The translations under genes and the position numbers were made by a program. The notes under the pieces were generated by a model that was given only the letters and a program-made list of their open reading frames with translations, made no database searches and had not been told where the DNA came from. A stretch of DNA of 64,000 nucleotides from Acestrorhynchus altus (lineage: Eukaryota > Chordata > Actinopteri > Characiformes > Acestrorhynchidae), in the NCBI GenBank assembly GCA_034509495.1, contig JAVGWO010000026.1, positions 1,333,909 through 1,397,908 on the forward strand, in the 5' to 3' direction. This document shows positions 29,469 to 44,612 of this stretch, in pieces. Each line of letters opens with the position of its first letter. Within the stretch, counting starts at the first letter, position 1.

Positions 29469-32400
29469 TCTAGAGTCCTATGTGACAACATACGGATCAA
29501 TTTGAGACCTGGACAGAAATTTCACATTGAGAGGTAAGACCCATCATTCTGAAGCTTTTCCTTTCTTAATCAGCTCCTGTTCAAGCTTTAAGTTCAAGAT
29601 GCAGTGTGTGTGTGTATGTATATATATATATATCACACACACAATTGACAACTGTACTGCGCCCTGCACAGACAGTGTACAGGCAGAAGATCAAGCCAAA
29701 CACGATACTGCTGTCAGAGATCTACTAGTACTCTTTTGAAACACAATGAGATCAGAACTGTCGACCAAAAGATCTTTAGTGAGAGACCCGTTTTAGGATC
29801 AGCAGCTTGTTAAGATCTGAATGCCAAATCAGACAGGTCTGCGTTTTCTTCTGACAACTAAATGCTCAAATCTCTTAAGCTTCTGCTCACAATTAAAAGA
29901 TTGCATTGTCAGCTCACAGTATATACTGTTGTAATTTAGCCTGAGATGTTCACTTGCGTTTTTCGTTCATAGGATGGTCATATATGCATACTATAGGCAA
30001 ATGCCTTTCTAACAGCAGTTGAATTAAGGTGTTTTATGTCTTTTATTGAACATTATTGCTGTTCAGTTAAATCGCGTGGTGAGCAGTACTTATTGGACGC
30101 AGAAAGAAACAAGAAAAAGAAGTGAAAGAGTAAAAATTTCAGAATACATCCCTTTCAGTACATCCTGGAAGGTGATGATACATGTTTCAAACATCAAAGC
30201 ATATGTAGTGAATGCATAAGCGTAAATACTCAAGGTTGCTCTTTATTTACAACAAGGTCAACACAGGGGTGGTCTTGTTTTTTCTACATTCTGTGGGGGA
30301 ATATATAGGCATTTGTGCTTCATGGGCATGAGTAAACCTTGTCTAAGGCCTTTTTAGACCTGTATTAACTTTGGTCTTGGCCTAGCATAGTCTCAAATTC
30401 CAGATTTTTTGATAAAGTTACCATCATATACAGTGTATGCAGATGATTTCTGTATACAAGGCCCCACTTGGTTTTAGGTGAGAGTGCAATTGTCCACTCT
30501 ATTGATGGTCTTATTGATATCCAGTCCTATTAGGTGAGAATTTTACAAGGACTTGACAGATCTTTCCATTTGTTTTGGTTAGACACACTTCCAGGCTGCA
30601 CCAGACGTTCCTCTGGACAATTATTTGTGACTTCTGAGTAAGTATTTTTGGCAGTGTTTTTGCTATTACATGTATGCATTTAAAGAGGAACAACACAAAT
30701 ACAGCCAAACAATACATACTATCTAGTGAATAAAATGGAATATGCTTATTGGAATTGGAATATGGAACTAAAAGTGTATTCTAAGATGTGTGACACGTGT
30801 GTAACACTAACAATGGTAAAACTGCAAAATCTGAGAAACAAAACCAAACAAAACAAAAAACAGCTCTGACTTACAATGCCTCGCACATATATCTTTTCTA
30901 TGAATGGATTAAAAATATATATATAATCTTATCAAAAATCTTTGTCACAAGTAGTGTATTCATAACCATTCCATGCAAAGTTTTATATGATGGAGCTTTT
31001 AGCAACACTTTGGATGTCTGGTTTCATTTACCACCACTATGAACACCTTTCACTCTAGATTTTCTTTTGAATAGAACGTTTTCACATCAAACCTTTGTGA
31101 ATTACTTTGTTTACATCTTTACTACTCATTAAGGCAATTTTTTGAAAATCAGCAAAACCCTCCTTTAATAAACTGAAGAGCACATTCTCTTGTTAGATGA
31201 TGTTGAATTTGCTTAGTCTTTTCTGCCCTGAAAAAAATATTGCTTTGGAAATTGGAGAAACACATATATTAACACGAGTGGTTAAGCTATATTCTCAGAA
31301 CAATAACATGCACATTGCGGTGCTGATTCTTTTGGGTTTACTTCGGGCTGGATGACAGAGTTACCCAAGTTGCAGCCCATTAAGTACAAAGTAAACCCAA
31401 TTTAAAGCCCTTAATCACACCAAATATGCTCATCTGCATGTGTGTCAGAGTGGCCTACAAGAAGGACAGGTAATGGCAGAAAAATGACATTTATATATGT
31501 AATATATATATATTTACACATTTGCTCATTTTCCATAGATTGTGATTCCTCTGTGCAATTAGTGAATAAATACACAATATTATAGGAATTTCCTCCGTTT
31601 TCCTACTTGTATTTGGAAGTGCAGAAATGAAAGATTCTTGCTTTTTGTTAGATACATGATGTAGCTCTATAACAGGACAAAGATATAGGAAATATAATCT
31701 GTATAAGCAAAAAATAAAGAGATGGGTCTTGAGATGGGTCTATTAAATAGTGCATAGTAGTCTCCTCATAGGCCTTTGAGAGCCTCATTGGTCCGTGTAG
31801 CCATTTTTAGAATTCTCAGACAGGAGATTCTGATTTTGATTCTGGGGAAAAGATGGAAAATAAATATTATATTTATATTTGAATTTCATTTGAATTTCAT
31901 TTTTCTAATAGCAATTAATTCCTCTCCATGATCACAAGGATAAAGGTATATTATCATGAGTCAGATAAAAGAACAAAACTCAAATTTCAGTGTTACCTCC
32001 TCCTATATCTGAATCTAAGGAATAAATCTTTAATAAAGCATCCCTCTTAACTAGGCTTCAGTCCAGCACCAACAAATGTATAGCGTTGTGCTCCTTATTT
32101 TCATATATAACCTCAAGCCTGTGCAGTTAAAAAAGTTAGCTGACAAAAAGAGTTCTTTAAAATGAAAGGCTCTACAACAACTGAAAGACCCTCTAGAGCA
32201 ATACATCGGAGCCAAGAACTATTTAGGAACCTGTGAGCATGGATGAGAAATCCCCCATTTGCTGTTTTTGTTTTACTTACTTATTTTACTTTTTAAAAAT
32301 GTTTAAATTACTAGATTATCAAAAAATGAATGAAACTTAAGGGGGGGTAAGATTTACACTGTTTATCCCTTGCCGACAAAATATGTACCTGAGTAGTCCC

Positions 32401-34824
32401 ATTTTTCCAGCGCTGTTTTTCACGAAACAATGATAACGTCTTTTAATGCTCAAACAAACCTGGACCGGTAATATTTTCTTCAGTCATTATGCAAATAGGT
32501 TGTTACTTTTTCTTCCCATCCTGTTTTCATCTCCCTCTTCTGTTTAACTCTATCACACTTGACCTTTTTGCACAAATAAGCAAAAACTGACAGACAGATT
32601 AGACAGAGTTAAAGAGTGATGGAAATGGAGAAAAAAAAAGTCCAAATCACTCTGTTATTTTCCCCCTCCTCTGTTCACTCTTTCACACATCTGACAGAAA
32701 ACTAGACTAAAAGCCTCCACAATCTTCCCTTCTTCTTCATCCTCTGTTTTCAGGCCCTTATCTGTTTAAGCTTGAGTGCTGTGACTCTTCAGTGTTTCAC
32801 AACTGCGTACAGTTGTGAAAGTCTGAACAAAAGAATCTTTCACAACTGATGTTCAGATGTAACTATATGCAATATTTAGGTGTCTTGTGCAGAGATCTGC
32901 AGAGATAACCAGAAGGTGTGCATTCACAAAACAGAACAAACAAACATTTTCTGACTGTCCTACATAGATTCATTAATTTCTATAAAATAAGTTCATTTTG
33001 CCAACCCAAATGTTTCATAGTGTGCCTCAGACACACTTAAACGCTCAGTCTTTCACCTACACTATGATAATTTTGAGGTTAATGGGGGTAATTTTCACAG
33101 GTTCATACTCATTTTCATACTGTACAGACCTCATTATTAGCATTCACCCACATCATCCTATTCAACTGAACCCACAATGTGTGTAGGATAACTAGATCTG
33201 CATATGTCAATGTGTGTGAATTGATTAAAGTTCAGAAATGTAAAGAGGATTTCAAATCACAGCTCTCAAAGTCCAGGCATTGGACGTACAGTACACTGTC
33301 TAGCCGCCACCATTCACTTAAGCGACAGGTTTGCAATCAGTTACATTCAGTGTTCAGCCACAAAACAAGCTTCAATTTGGTGAGTTGAAGTACTTAGTCT
33401 TAATAGTACTTAAGCACAAAATATTATATTTAAAGAGTTTTTACAGGATTTAAAAATGTCACATTTATTTACTGTAGTTAAAAAAATGACAGATTAGTAA
33501 CATTAAATAATTAAATCAAATAATTGAATAATAAATAACTTAGTATTTGTTCTGTTACTCTTGCATTCTGGTGAATCTAGTTGGTTACTCAGCTCCATGT
33601 TCTCAAGAAAAAGTTGATTCTGTGAAAAAATAATTTTGCGTTTTTCTGAGTATTTGTCTTCCTCTACTTTCTCTTGTATTTAGTTCCTAACTGGTGTTTT
33701 GGGTGTAATTTCATACTGTGTTACTGGCTCATTAACTGGATTGCTTTGCTGCTGCTTACAGTTCTCACTTATGCATTTTATCATCGTTTTAAAGAGGGCA
33801 CCCGAGAAAGAGAAACAGTGTCTATGCTGAAAATGGGGGATGCTCTACTACAATTCTTTTATCGGATACTTGTACTTGTGTCTGAGTATATTTTAGACTA
33901 TTATTACTTTTGCTTTAACCATACTTGTATTACTATAGCAAATACCTACGTTTGCAAACAGTTTTAGGCTACTCTACCCGCCTTAACAGTGATTTCTGTA
34001 CATGTAGAACTGGCTTCAATATATGTACAAGACATCAAATTACTCTTACAATTAATGCAAATTATTGCTCTGTTTCAATTTGAACGTTGTCATATATAAA
34101 TTTCAGACAATCTACTTTATCTCACTTCAGATAAACAGCAATGAGCACATTCTGCAGAATGTAGTGGACCAATAAGTAAGGATATTTTACTGAAGTCACG
34201 TATTATCATAAACTGCATGCATTTTCACATGACTATACAAACACAGTATGCCATAATTACTTTCTAGAATTACATTTCTAGAATTAATTTTCATCCCTTC
34301 ATTAATCCATTAAACTTTAATAGATTTGGTGTTTTGGATACACAAATTTTAAAATAAGTTAAATCTTTAAATAAGCATTAATTAAACATACAGATATTGG
34401 CCTTAGAAATTCAGAGACTAGCAGCAAATCTGTTTTATACAATGTAATCCCACAATTTGTTTTAATCTGAATAAATTGTCACAGTTAAAAATGTGCATAT
34501 CCCAAATCTGACCGAACTATGCTCTGTTACTCATTTACACTTATCTTACATTAACTGCTTTCTATTTACATTCTATTCAAAGTTAAGAACATTTCTGCCT
34601 TCTCCTGTAAAGTCACCATTTTGGACATTTGATTGGTCAGCAATATGCTGTCTTAAAGCTGTAGTGTTCACTCTTGCATTCCCACAACATGCAAATTCTC
34701 TGTCTTCAGTTGAGATTATTTTGAGATACAAATAATGAATTAGGACTTTATTCTAACCTAATGTATTTGAGTACAAAACTATACCGTTAACTGTGTGTTC
34801 TCCTGAGATCCCAGTACACTATTT

Positions 34825-35130
34825 ACACTGATCAGTCAGGGGATAGAATATTTGGTAGCAATTGAAAAGTGAGTTATTGAAGTTGATTTGTGATTGTGAT
34901 TGCTAGATGACTGGGTTAGAGAATCTCCAAAACAGGCTTTGTGGGACATTCCCAGAGAGTACCCAAAAAAGGGGATGAAGGATGCACAACTAGAGAAACA
35001 GTGACAGAACTGTGCGCACCCAGATTTCACTGATGTACTTGTGGTGAAGGCTTTTAAATTGCTGAAAATATCTCCATATAGTCCATGGAGGGAACCTACA
35101 CAAGAAGTTTTAATGTTATGGCTGATTATT
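34825..35130 (+). mobile_element. Tc1-like relic, same family as 3745-4070
   Basis: It is bounded by acactgatcagtcagggg at the left and gttttaatgttatggctgat at the right, the two termini of the family. In between only diverged fragments remain (gatgactgggttagagaatc, acattcccagagagtaccc). The length is roughly a fifth of a full element. Confidence 0.65.
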
Positions 35131-37084
35131 ATTAGTATTATACAATATATCATGCCCTACTGTAGTGTATTTGAGGCTTGTAAATGATATATAAAAGACA
35201 GCACTGCATTAAATATGCAGAAGTCATATGAGGATACTGGAATGTTCTTGTGGAGTTTATTTATAATAACAGCCTAGTACACCAATAATATGAAATTTTG
35301 CTCCTCTTAATGTGAGAGTTTTTCCTTGCCACTGGCTTGTACAAAAGAAGATCATACCTGGATATCTGTAAAGCTGTTTTGTGACAGTAGTCATTATAAA
35401 AGGGGGTATATAAATATAGTTTGAATTAGAATTTTAAAAACCTCCTACATCAAACACATTTTTAAAAAGGGAGAAAAGCTTAATTGTATTTGTGTAATTT
35501 GTGATATGAGCCATTTATCAGCTTTGTTTTCCAATTAAATAATGTTGGGAGTGAGCTTTACTTCTTTCTATCCTAAATGGGTTTTATTACAATTTTTGAA
35601 TATTATCAAAATGCATTGTAGAATACAGAAATTAAACTCTTGTATTCCATAGAATAGAGTTTGGTGTAACCAAATAGGAATCCACAATGTTATTTAGAAT
35701 GATGATGTGCACAAGACAAACCTGTCTGTCCTCATATCACAAAATGTTTAACAACAAATTTACTGTTCAAGGATTTTTATAGGTTATGTTCATATAGTTT
35801 ATTTAGGAAGTGCTGCTAGTTATCAACAGCAAGGTTTTAAAAAATACACTAAATATATTAGGAGACTGAAGTGTTTATGTCTAAATGCTGCATTAACAGA
35901 AACGTTATCCACATCTATACACTGCATGTCATCGTTGTGAATAATGTTGTCAATTCATATTTGGTTACACCAAATATGAATGCAGTTGATCCTATGAAAT
36001 GCATGAGTTTCATTCTGAAAGGCATTTAGAAAATATTCAAAGACTGTAATTAAACCAATTTAACAAAGTTACTGCTAGTTAACAACAGCAAGGACCAATG
36101 GAAATGCACTAAACAACACAGTTGGGGTCTAAGGGAGAATCTGTTTACTGCTACATATATTATTAAAAGTACTTTCTTCTATATTAGTAACTACTGTGTT
36201 CATATATTGCTGCTGTCCAATAAAATCCACATAGATCCGTTTTGTTTGCTTTTAGTTTTCTTCACGGTTCGAACCCTGCAGCTGTTCTGTACAATTCTGA
36301 AACCGTAGACCAATGAAAATGCTCTAAAATTAATAAAAGAAGCTCTTATTTTACATTACCTGCCATTCGTTAAGAGCATTTTTGCTTTCTCCTGTAAATG
36401 AACCTTTAGGAGATACTCATTTTTCATTGGACAGCGATAGTATGATGGTATTAAATGATTGTGACTTTACTTGTATGTTACATATTTCTGCTCCTGGACA
36501 TCACCACTCATTCAGTTAAGAGTCAGTACTGCACTGACCTGTCTGTTTATTACTCCTACTGTCTTGCATCTGTTGGTTGCAGTTTCTTAGCCTTGTTTAC
36601 ACATTTACATGCATAGTAGTGTATGTAGTCTTGTGTAGTGTTGTGTTGCTCTATCTTGCACCGCAGTCTTGGATTATCGTAATCTCATACACTGTGAATC
36701 TGTGTATAAATTAAATTGCACATAAAGCTTATGGACATGACTTGAAATTAAAGCAAATGAAAGCACACACACAGCGCTGTAATGAAAAACAGGGAGCGGG
36801 AAACAGCAAAGGGAGCCACATAGGGGAACCACTGTGTGTAGGTGGAAAGATGGGTAGAGAGAGTAAAAAAGTGTGAAGTACCAAAGCAGTGTATGGAAAT
36901 TATACTTGTGGGGTTGCGGGTATGAGAGAGGCGCACATATATAGAGATAGAGAGAGCAAACAAGAGCGGAGGCGGGATGTACGGAGGTTTCCCTTGTCCA
37001 CTTCCTGTTCTGCTGTTGTTTTATGGTCAACTTCCTGTCACGTGACTTCAAAACACCATAGATGTTCTGTAGCTTTAACACAAC

Positions 37085-37205
37085 TCCTTCTCACCCATAC
37101 ACATGCTCACATTTACACACACATACAAGCTTAAACTTTGACCAAGCAACACACACACATACACACACTCCACACACACACACACACCACACACACACAC
37201 AAACA
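37085..37205. repeat. Interrupted (CA)n tract
   Basis: Repeated CA blocks with tc and cc breaks over about 120 bases. Confidence 0.9.
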
Positions 37206-38593
37206 GTGTTGACAGGAAGCTTTGCCACTCGCATATTATACACACACTCTACCTGATGAGGCCTACATGTCGACTCATACGCGTCTCAAACCTAAGACGC
37301 AGTGAGTCACTCACCACACGAGATGCTCAAGATAACACACTCCACCATGTGAACAATGGTTTTGGCAGAGGTTGCGCTTCTAACCTGATCTGAGATCAGT
37401 TTTGCGGTCTGCTTGGAGATAATGTTTAACACAGATGGTGAACGATTCAACATCAACATAAAAGGATTTTTATCCTCAGTCTGAGCAGTAGGCCCCACAC
37501 TTTGAAAAGCAGTTTCAATCCTTTGACCAAAACCTCCCAAACAAACTATCAACAATTTGGATGCAGCAAGGCTGCTCTTTGCTCTGGCTCATTTTCATCA
37601 ACCCAAAAGTTTTGGAAATGTAACAAAAGCATTTCTGAACATCCTATGTTGCCGTGAATATCAGGAGTAGTTACTGCATCACTTGCTATGTTAGGAGAGG
37701 GCTATATATAGACTGAGCGGGAGAGAAAGAATGAGGGATAGGACAAGAAAAAGAGACAGAGAGAGAGAGAAAGGGAGATCCGTGACTCTTTCCCCAGGAT
37801 GTGGTTTTCTTATTGGGGTTTTAGGGGTGGGGTTGTCTCTGTGAGTTACCTTTTGATCAGCGGCACCTGCTTGTGAGTTCACGTGTGTTCCTGTCTGTTT
37901 GAGTGTGGGTGTGTTTTAACATGTTTATATGAAATGCTTGTATGTATGTAAAACACGTGGGGGGAGGTGAAGAGGGGGGGTCGCAGAAAGAGAGGGAGAG
38001 AAAGAAAGCTTGCACGTGTGTAGAGGTCTTGAGTTTCATTTGTCAGTAGAAGACATCACCCGCCACAGGGCAACTAAGTAGGTTGCTTGGTGTTGCTAGC
38101 AGAAAACAGATACAAGGAACACGAAGAAAAAGAAAGAAGCATGAGAGAAAGACGGGTGAGTGATGCTACAGGCAAAATCAGAAGATGACATCCTATATGG
38201 GCAAACTTGATAGAGTGCAACACGGAGAACTGTGAGGATGAGTACTAACTAATCGAAACTACTTACTGCTTTCAAAGTAGCAGCACTATGGCACCATATT
38301 TCTCTTCCTCTCTGTGTTTCTTCTTTTCTTCTTTGACCTCAGGTGTTGATCGCTCTTCTTCTATAGGTGGTGAGGCAGGGAAGGTATGAGCAGAACTTAA
38401 ATAACTGCAGTAAAATCTTAGATTAAATAAGCTTGACTGCTGGTTCTCTGGTCAAAAGTGAAGTAGTCTTTTATCTTTATATCGTGATTCAGAATATAAC
38501 AAACTGCAGATATTACCACGGACGCACTGAATATTCAAAAATGGCACAGAAAGCAATTTCAGACAATTTTCATTTCAGTTCATCCCTCGCTAC

Positions 38594-39331
38594 AGTCATG
38601 TGAAAAAGTGAGTACCCCCATGACTAACATATTGAAATATATGGACATTTTTTCTGTGTTTTAACAATATTAAGAAATGTAATTTAAACATCATTAGTAA
38701 AACTTAATTATTAGAAACACAATTTTCTTGTAAAGAAAAAATGAGGACACTCATGTTTATTATTACTAAGCATGCCTAAAATTAGAATCAGGTGCACCAG
38801 ATCAACTGCAAATGATTAGACTATTAGAGAAGGTTGTAGGACTATTATATTTAAACCTCAGACATTAATTAGGTTTGTTCTTCCCTGTTGAAGTGAGTGG
38901 TATTACCTCTGTGAGATCCAAAGAGCTTTAGAAGACCTTACAAAGAAGGTTGTGGATGCATAGGAGTCTGGGAAAAGATTTTAAAATATATCAAATCAAT
39001 CGGAAATAAGCCATCCCACTGTCCAGAAATGAATGAACAAGTGGAGAACATTTAAAAAAAACATGGCCAGTTTTTCTCCTGTCAATGTCAGAGACTGGTA
39101 GACTAATTGACATTATTTTAGGAGGAAAGAAGGAAATATCAGCTATTAAGGCATAGGATCTCCTAAATTTCCTCACAAGGAACTGCATTTCTATGAATTA
39201 CATTTTAAAAATATATTTTTAGTTTTATGTTTTATATCACCTCACTCTAGAACATAGTTAAAATGTTTAAATATGTGATTAAAAAGCCAGGTGTTCATGG
39301 CGTGTCCTAACCTTTTCCACATGACCGTATC
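38594..39331 (+). mobile_element. Tc1-like relic, family A copy 3 (both termini present)
   Basis: The left end 'tacagtcatgtgaaaaagt' and the right end 'ccttttccacatgaccgta' (about 39313-39331) are inverted repeats of each other. Inside are the family blocks agaatcaggtgcaccagatc, atttaaacctcagacattaa, gaccttacaaagaaggttgt. At about 740 bases it keeps the transposase N-terminal region but has lost the rest. It ends about 80 bases upstream of the ATG-bearing exon at 39408. Confidence 0.7.
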
Positions 39332-39410
39332 AGTGCCTTTTTGTCCTTTGACCAGTAGAGATCTTTTAACCTGCATCTGACTCTTACTCTCACACACTTA
39401 CCCACAGATC

Positions 39411-42400
39411 ATGGCAGACCACACTTCCATCCATCCTCCAGATTCTCTACATTTCCCTTCCATGTACCGCTTTCAGGCACAAGTTCCCAGGTCAAGCCAC
39501 AGCATTTTTCAGAGCAATTCTATGACCAGACAAAGCCATTATGGGGACAGCAGTAACCTCTTGTGTGAACCTGCTGGAAGCTGCACAACTGCTGGAAGTA
39601 GCATAAATGCTGTTGATGAAGAGATCAACTCAGCATACTGGGATATGGAATCTTCAGTGTCATCTCAACCTCTGGCACTGCACAGAACCAAAACCCATAC
39701 TGGAGTGTATGGAGACGAATGGGATTCTAGTTCCCAGCAACAGGCCACAATGGAGGACTACAATGCCACAGGAGGAAACCATCAAAAACTTGACTCCTTT
39801 TCTGAGGCATTTTATAGCCGAAGCATTTGTAGGATTACCAGCAGCGCAGGGGGTGAACAGGGAGGATACAATGGTGCTTCAAACAACTCTCCACCTCCAC
39901 TCCCCTCTCTCTCCTTCCCTCTGGTTCTAAGTCCTCCTCCTACACCTCTGCCTCCTCTCTCGCCTCCGAAAAGGCTACCTCATCCTCCTGCTGGACAAGT
40001 ATTGAACCAGATGCAGTCACAGTCACCTTCCGAAGGTTCCTTGAGATTCTTTCCTCCCCTTCCTTGTACCAGTTCCACTTTACCAGGTAGTTTCCCTCCT
40101 GCACACTGGCTCACACTTTCCACTGATGTTGGAGGAAGTGGAGATATAACACAGCACCTTCCTCAGGATCCTAGCCCAACCTCAATCTACCCAGAGGGGA
40201 TGGGGCTTCATATAAGACACCTGGGCGCTACACAGAGAGATGCAGGTAAAAGAATGAATTCTCAAGCTCATGTAGGTTTGTCCATTGTGGTTTCTGAAAG
40301 TATTTAATGAAAATCATAGTGAAAAATCATCTCCTCTTTTCAGACCTCTCTCTTGAGAATTCTCCATGTTCACCTCTGCCCCAGCATCCTCAACCACAAT
40401 CTGTTCCAAAGCTGGAACAAGACCCTGTAACCTCTGAAGATCACATGACATGGTCTCAGGTAAGTTCTCTGGGATGTTTACCTACAACTCACTCATTTGA
40501 TCTGTCCATACCCACAGTTCATTCATAGTTACTGTTTCCAGAGTGGACAAGGTTTACAGAAATGTGGGCAAAATGTTAATCAACTTTTTTACCCTCAATT
40601 TTAGGCCTGATTGTCAATCTAGTCTTTCCTGGTTGGCTCTAGGCTGCATATTTTTAATATCAGTCAGACTCCACAGTGGAAGACTGAGTAGTGTATAAGT
40701 GTGTACATTATGTTAATGTATACTGTACTGATTTTCATTTAGTGAGTAATTCACCTCAGAAAATGGCTTAAATTCTCTGGGAAAAACATCTAAAACACAC
40801 ACACACTAAATGCAGAGTAAGGAGGGACATCACAGTTGTTATATCACATTTACAGCTGCTCAGAGATCAATTTTAGTAGAATTTTAGCATATATAATTTA
40901 AGAGTCCTCATATAATATATTACATAATAAGATATTTGTATGAATTCAAAAATCATCAAAAATGTACTTAATGTCTGCAATATATTTTGCTTGTAGCTGG
41001 TATTTTAAGTCAAATCAAGTCATATTTCAGTAGCCTAGGATCTTCTGAAAATAATATCTTGTATGTGTGACTGTCTCCTATAAATGATTGTATTTAAATA
41101 TTTCATTGAAATTATGAAAACATCCAGCAAAACTGGACTAGGGAGTAAAGAAATGACAATATATCACTTTACTAACAGTATTGCAATATATTAAAATATA
41201 TTGAACCGTGACCCCTGTATTATGACATGTATCATCAAATTTTCAATCTAGATTCAGTTGAATACACCACAAAGACAAGATATTTAAATGCTCAAATGGA
41301 TGAACTTTGTTTTTTGCAAATATTCACTCATTAATAAATTCATTAAATTTGATACGTGCAACACGTTTCAAAAAAGTTGGGACAGGGGGAACAAAAGACT
41401 GGGAAAGTTGAGGAATGCTCAAAAAGCAAATGTTTTGAACATTCCAGGTGAACAGGTTAGTGTCATTATTGGGTGTAAAAGGAGCATCCCCGAAAGGCTC
41501 AGTCATTCACAAGCAAGGATGGGGAGAGTTTCACATTGAACATCTGTGAGCAAATAGTCGTGACAGTTTAAGAATAATGTCTGTCAATGTGCAATTGCAA
41601 GGAATTTAGGGATTTCATCAACTAAATTCCATTTCATCGAAAGATTCAGAGAATCTGGAGAAATGTCTGTAAGCGGCAAGGCCAAAAAACAAAGATTGAC
41701 TGCCCATGACCTTCGATTCCTCAGACAGCACTGCATAAAATACTGACATCATTCTGTAACGGATATTACCACAAGGGCTCAGGAACACTACAGAAAACCA
41801 TTGTTAGTGAACACAGTTTGTCGCTCCATCTACAAGTGCAACTTAAAACTCTACCGTGCAAAGTAAAAGCAATATATCAAGCCCACCCAGAAACAGCGCT
41901 GGCTTCTCTGGGCCTGAGCTCATGTGAGATGGATTGACACAAAGTGGAAAAGTGTCCTGTGGTCTGATATGTCCACATTTCAAATTGTGTTTGGAAATCA
42001 GGGACGTTGTGTCCTCCGGGCCACAGAGGATTGTTTTCAGCACAAAGTGCAAAAGCCAGCATCTCTGATGGTATAGGGTGTGTCACTGCCCATTGCATGG
42101 GGAATTTGCACATCTGTGTAGGAACCATTAATGCTGAAAGGTACATACAGGTTTTGGAGCAACATATGCTGCCATCCAAGCAACGTCTTTTTCAGCGACA
42201 TCCCTGCTTAATTCAGCAAGACAATGCCAAGCCACATTATGCACGTGTTACAACAAGAGTGTGCAGGTACTAGATTGGCCTGCCTGCAGTCCAGATCTGT
42301 CTCCCATTGAAAATATGTGGTGCATTATGAATTAATGCAGCAATACATTCTCCATTTAAGATGAAAAGGAGATCTGTATATGAAGTACAACTATAATGCA

Positions 42401-44561
42401 TTGCATCAGAAACAGGGACCACAACAGGCTGTTGTACTTCAACGAGTCCACTAGGTGTGAGGCATTTGTGCTTGGGCTGTGTTAAGTTGTGCAGCAGGTT
42501 AAAGATGTGTAGCGTATGATCCCTAGTCCATTTGTTTCAACTGGCATAAAAATCAGCATCTCAGTCAGGAAGTGTGAGGTACCCAGTCTGTTTGCAATCT
42601 GCTCTGGTTATAAAAGTGGTGAAATGTACCCAAAGCTTTGAGGAACTTTCTGTAGAGATGTATACATAACTTTAAGTTTGCAGTTTACACTACCATACAA
42701 GATTATGTTGTTGTAGGTAAATAGAACAAATTTGGTAATAGTAATTCTGCCACTATGCTAATATGAACATGATTACACAACAAAATGTTTTCATTTATTT
42801 TGGTGAATATGTACTGTATGTATTTGGTAAATAAGTATTTTTGCCTATAATTGGGCATATCGGGTGAAACAGCACTTTTGTGGAATCCATACATATTAAT
42901 TTTTACATTTGCAGTCCATAAGCTGGCTAGAGCTGGAATCATTTAAATGCAAAAAGCTTAAATCACATGACTGCACAATGTTTTTTGTCTCTACCTACAA
43001 AACATGGCACAAGAACATAACCAACTCAGAAAAAAATTAAAATGTGCCTTTATCTTACCATAGAAAAATATGATCCTTTGTTAGCCAATGTTCTCTGCTA
43101 GGTTTGTCCATATTTCTCAGACAGGTTTCACTAATGTGACATGGCGACTTCAATATATTTGTACAGAGCTGGAAAAACAAGTTATATATTCTAAATGTGA
43201 TATTTTTTTCATCAACTACATACATTTGCAGAAGGACAGCATACAAAAGGTTACAATAATTGTAGAATATGCTGAATAAAGTGTAAATTTACCACACTGC
43301 ATATGTCCTTATTATAAAATGTCAAACATCAAGTTGTGCCATTCTAATTTTCCCAGGCTTCAGAGTAGCACAAACAGAAAATGTTTAGTCCATTCATGAG
43401 GAGACCATTATTCTGAATCCAAATTTGTCTCTGAGTTTAAGAAAGTACAACTGATTCTATTGCCATTATCTCCCTCTCAGACCCTAAAGAATGACCTTGT
43501 TTTCTCTTCTTTGATTGTTCACAGCAATGACGCTCTCAAATGTCCTACAGCTTAAAAGAAAAGCACATTCAGTAATGTAGCATGAATTGGACTGAACTGA
43601 AGTCCATCTCTTTCAAGAGCATTTAACCCATAAAAGGCTTCTAATTATAAGCTATGGATATAATACTATGTCTTGTGTGATAAAGTGTAATATGTTGAGC
43701 AGTGGGTATCGAGGTCTCCATTCTGGCTTTAGGTATCTCTGGATCCTATCCTCTACAGCAAAGCACTTGTATAATTCACTCTGGAAAAGAGCATCTGCCA
43801 AATTCCGTAAATAAATAAATGACAGCTGGAAAAGATGAGGTTGATGGCTTTTTGTGTCTCTATGGAAACATTAGGCTTCGTTCCTAAGATTATACAATAA
43901 CAGGAGGCCTACTCAGTGGGTAGGAACTGAAATTAATTAAATAATGACAAAACTGGGTAAAAAGCCTTTTACCTACTGTTTCTGTATTGTTTTTCTTTTT
44001 CAGACACTGGCATCTCAACCATTTTGTCTCCCACTCCATCAGTCACATACTCAGACAGAAGAGCTAAGGGTGGACGAGGATACAAAGCCCAGTTCTGTGC
44101 TCCAACGAACACATCTCTTATGCTTTTCACAGGTATGAGGGCACAAGCTAACAAGATACTAAACCTTTAATTGTGTGCAATAAGGAGGTACTGATCTGTA
44201 ACAGGGAAGTAGCTGACTAAACATGGTGATTCCGTCAATCACTGAAGGTGTTGGACTTTGTGTTTTTTGTTACTAGAATACTGCCTCAGCTATCTACACT
44301 GGATTCCCTTTCGAAAGTGTACTTCAGTCAGGAGTATTGGGAGAAAATTATTGGTACACAACTCATTATACCCCTGCTCCAATGCTTAATCCCTTCCGGA
44401 ATGGAACAGGGCTCTTCTGCAACCTGCTGCCCCCACTGGACAACAAGGGATTGTGGTCAGAGGAAATACAGCACAATGGTCGACAGAAGTAAGAATGTGT
44501 CTCTAGTGAATTTTAAACATGTTCAAAAAAACCAAACAAACAAAAAAAACTGTATTATGTA

Positions 44562-44612
<51 letters not shown>

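Larger units (their letters stand above)
24343..39407. other. Gene-poor 15-kb interval between slc3a2 and the ELM2-SANT gene
   Basis: The slc3a2 3' UTR occupies the first 0.5 kb. The rest is AT-rich with CA/GT and GA microsatellites, a LINE tail, and two Tc1-like relics. The long open frames here (for example 36674-37081 minus, 25915-26304 minus) lack domains, splice sites and family likeness. Non-coding first exons of the ELM2-SANT gene must lie upstream of the acceptor at 39401-39407 and may be here (37700-38400 is GA-rich); I could not place one with confidence. Confidence 0.55.

Noticed and set aside
36674..37081. 135-codon minus-strand open frame
   Set aside because: No domain, no splice signals, biased Ser/Tyr/Cys composition and overlap with other equally long frames.
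38372..38389. Seventeen-base mini-exon with GT-AG borders upstream of the ELM2-SANT gene
   Set aside because: Splice-like borders alone over such a short, non-coding stretch are too weak to call.
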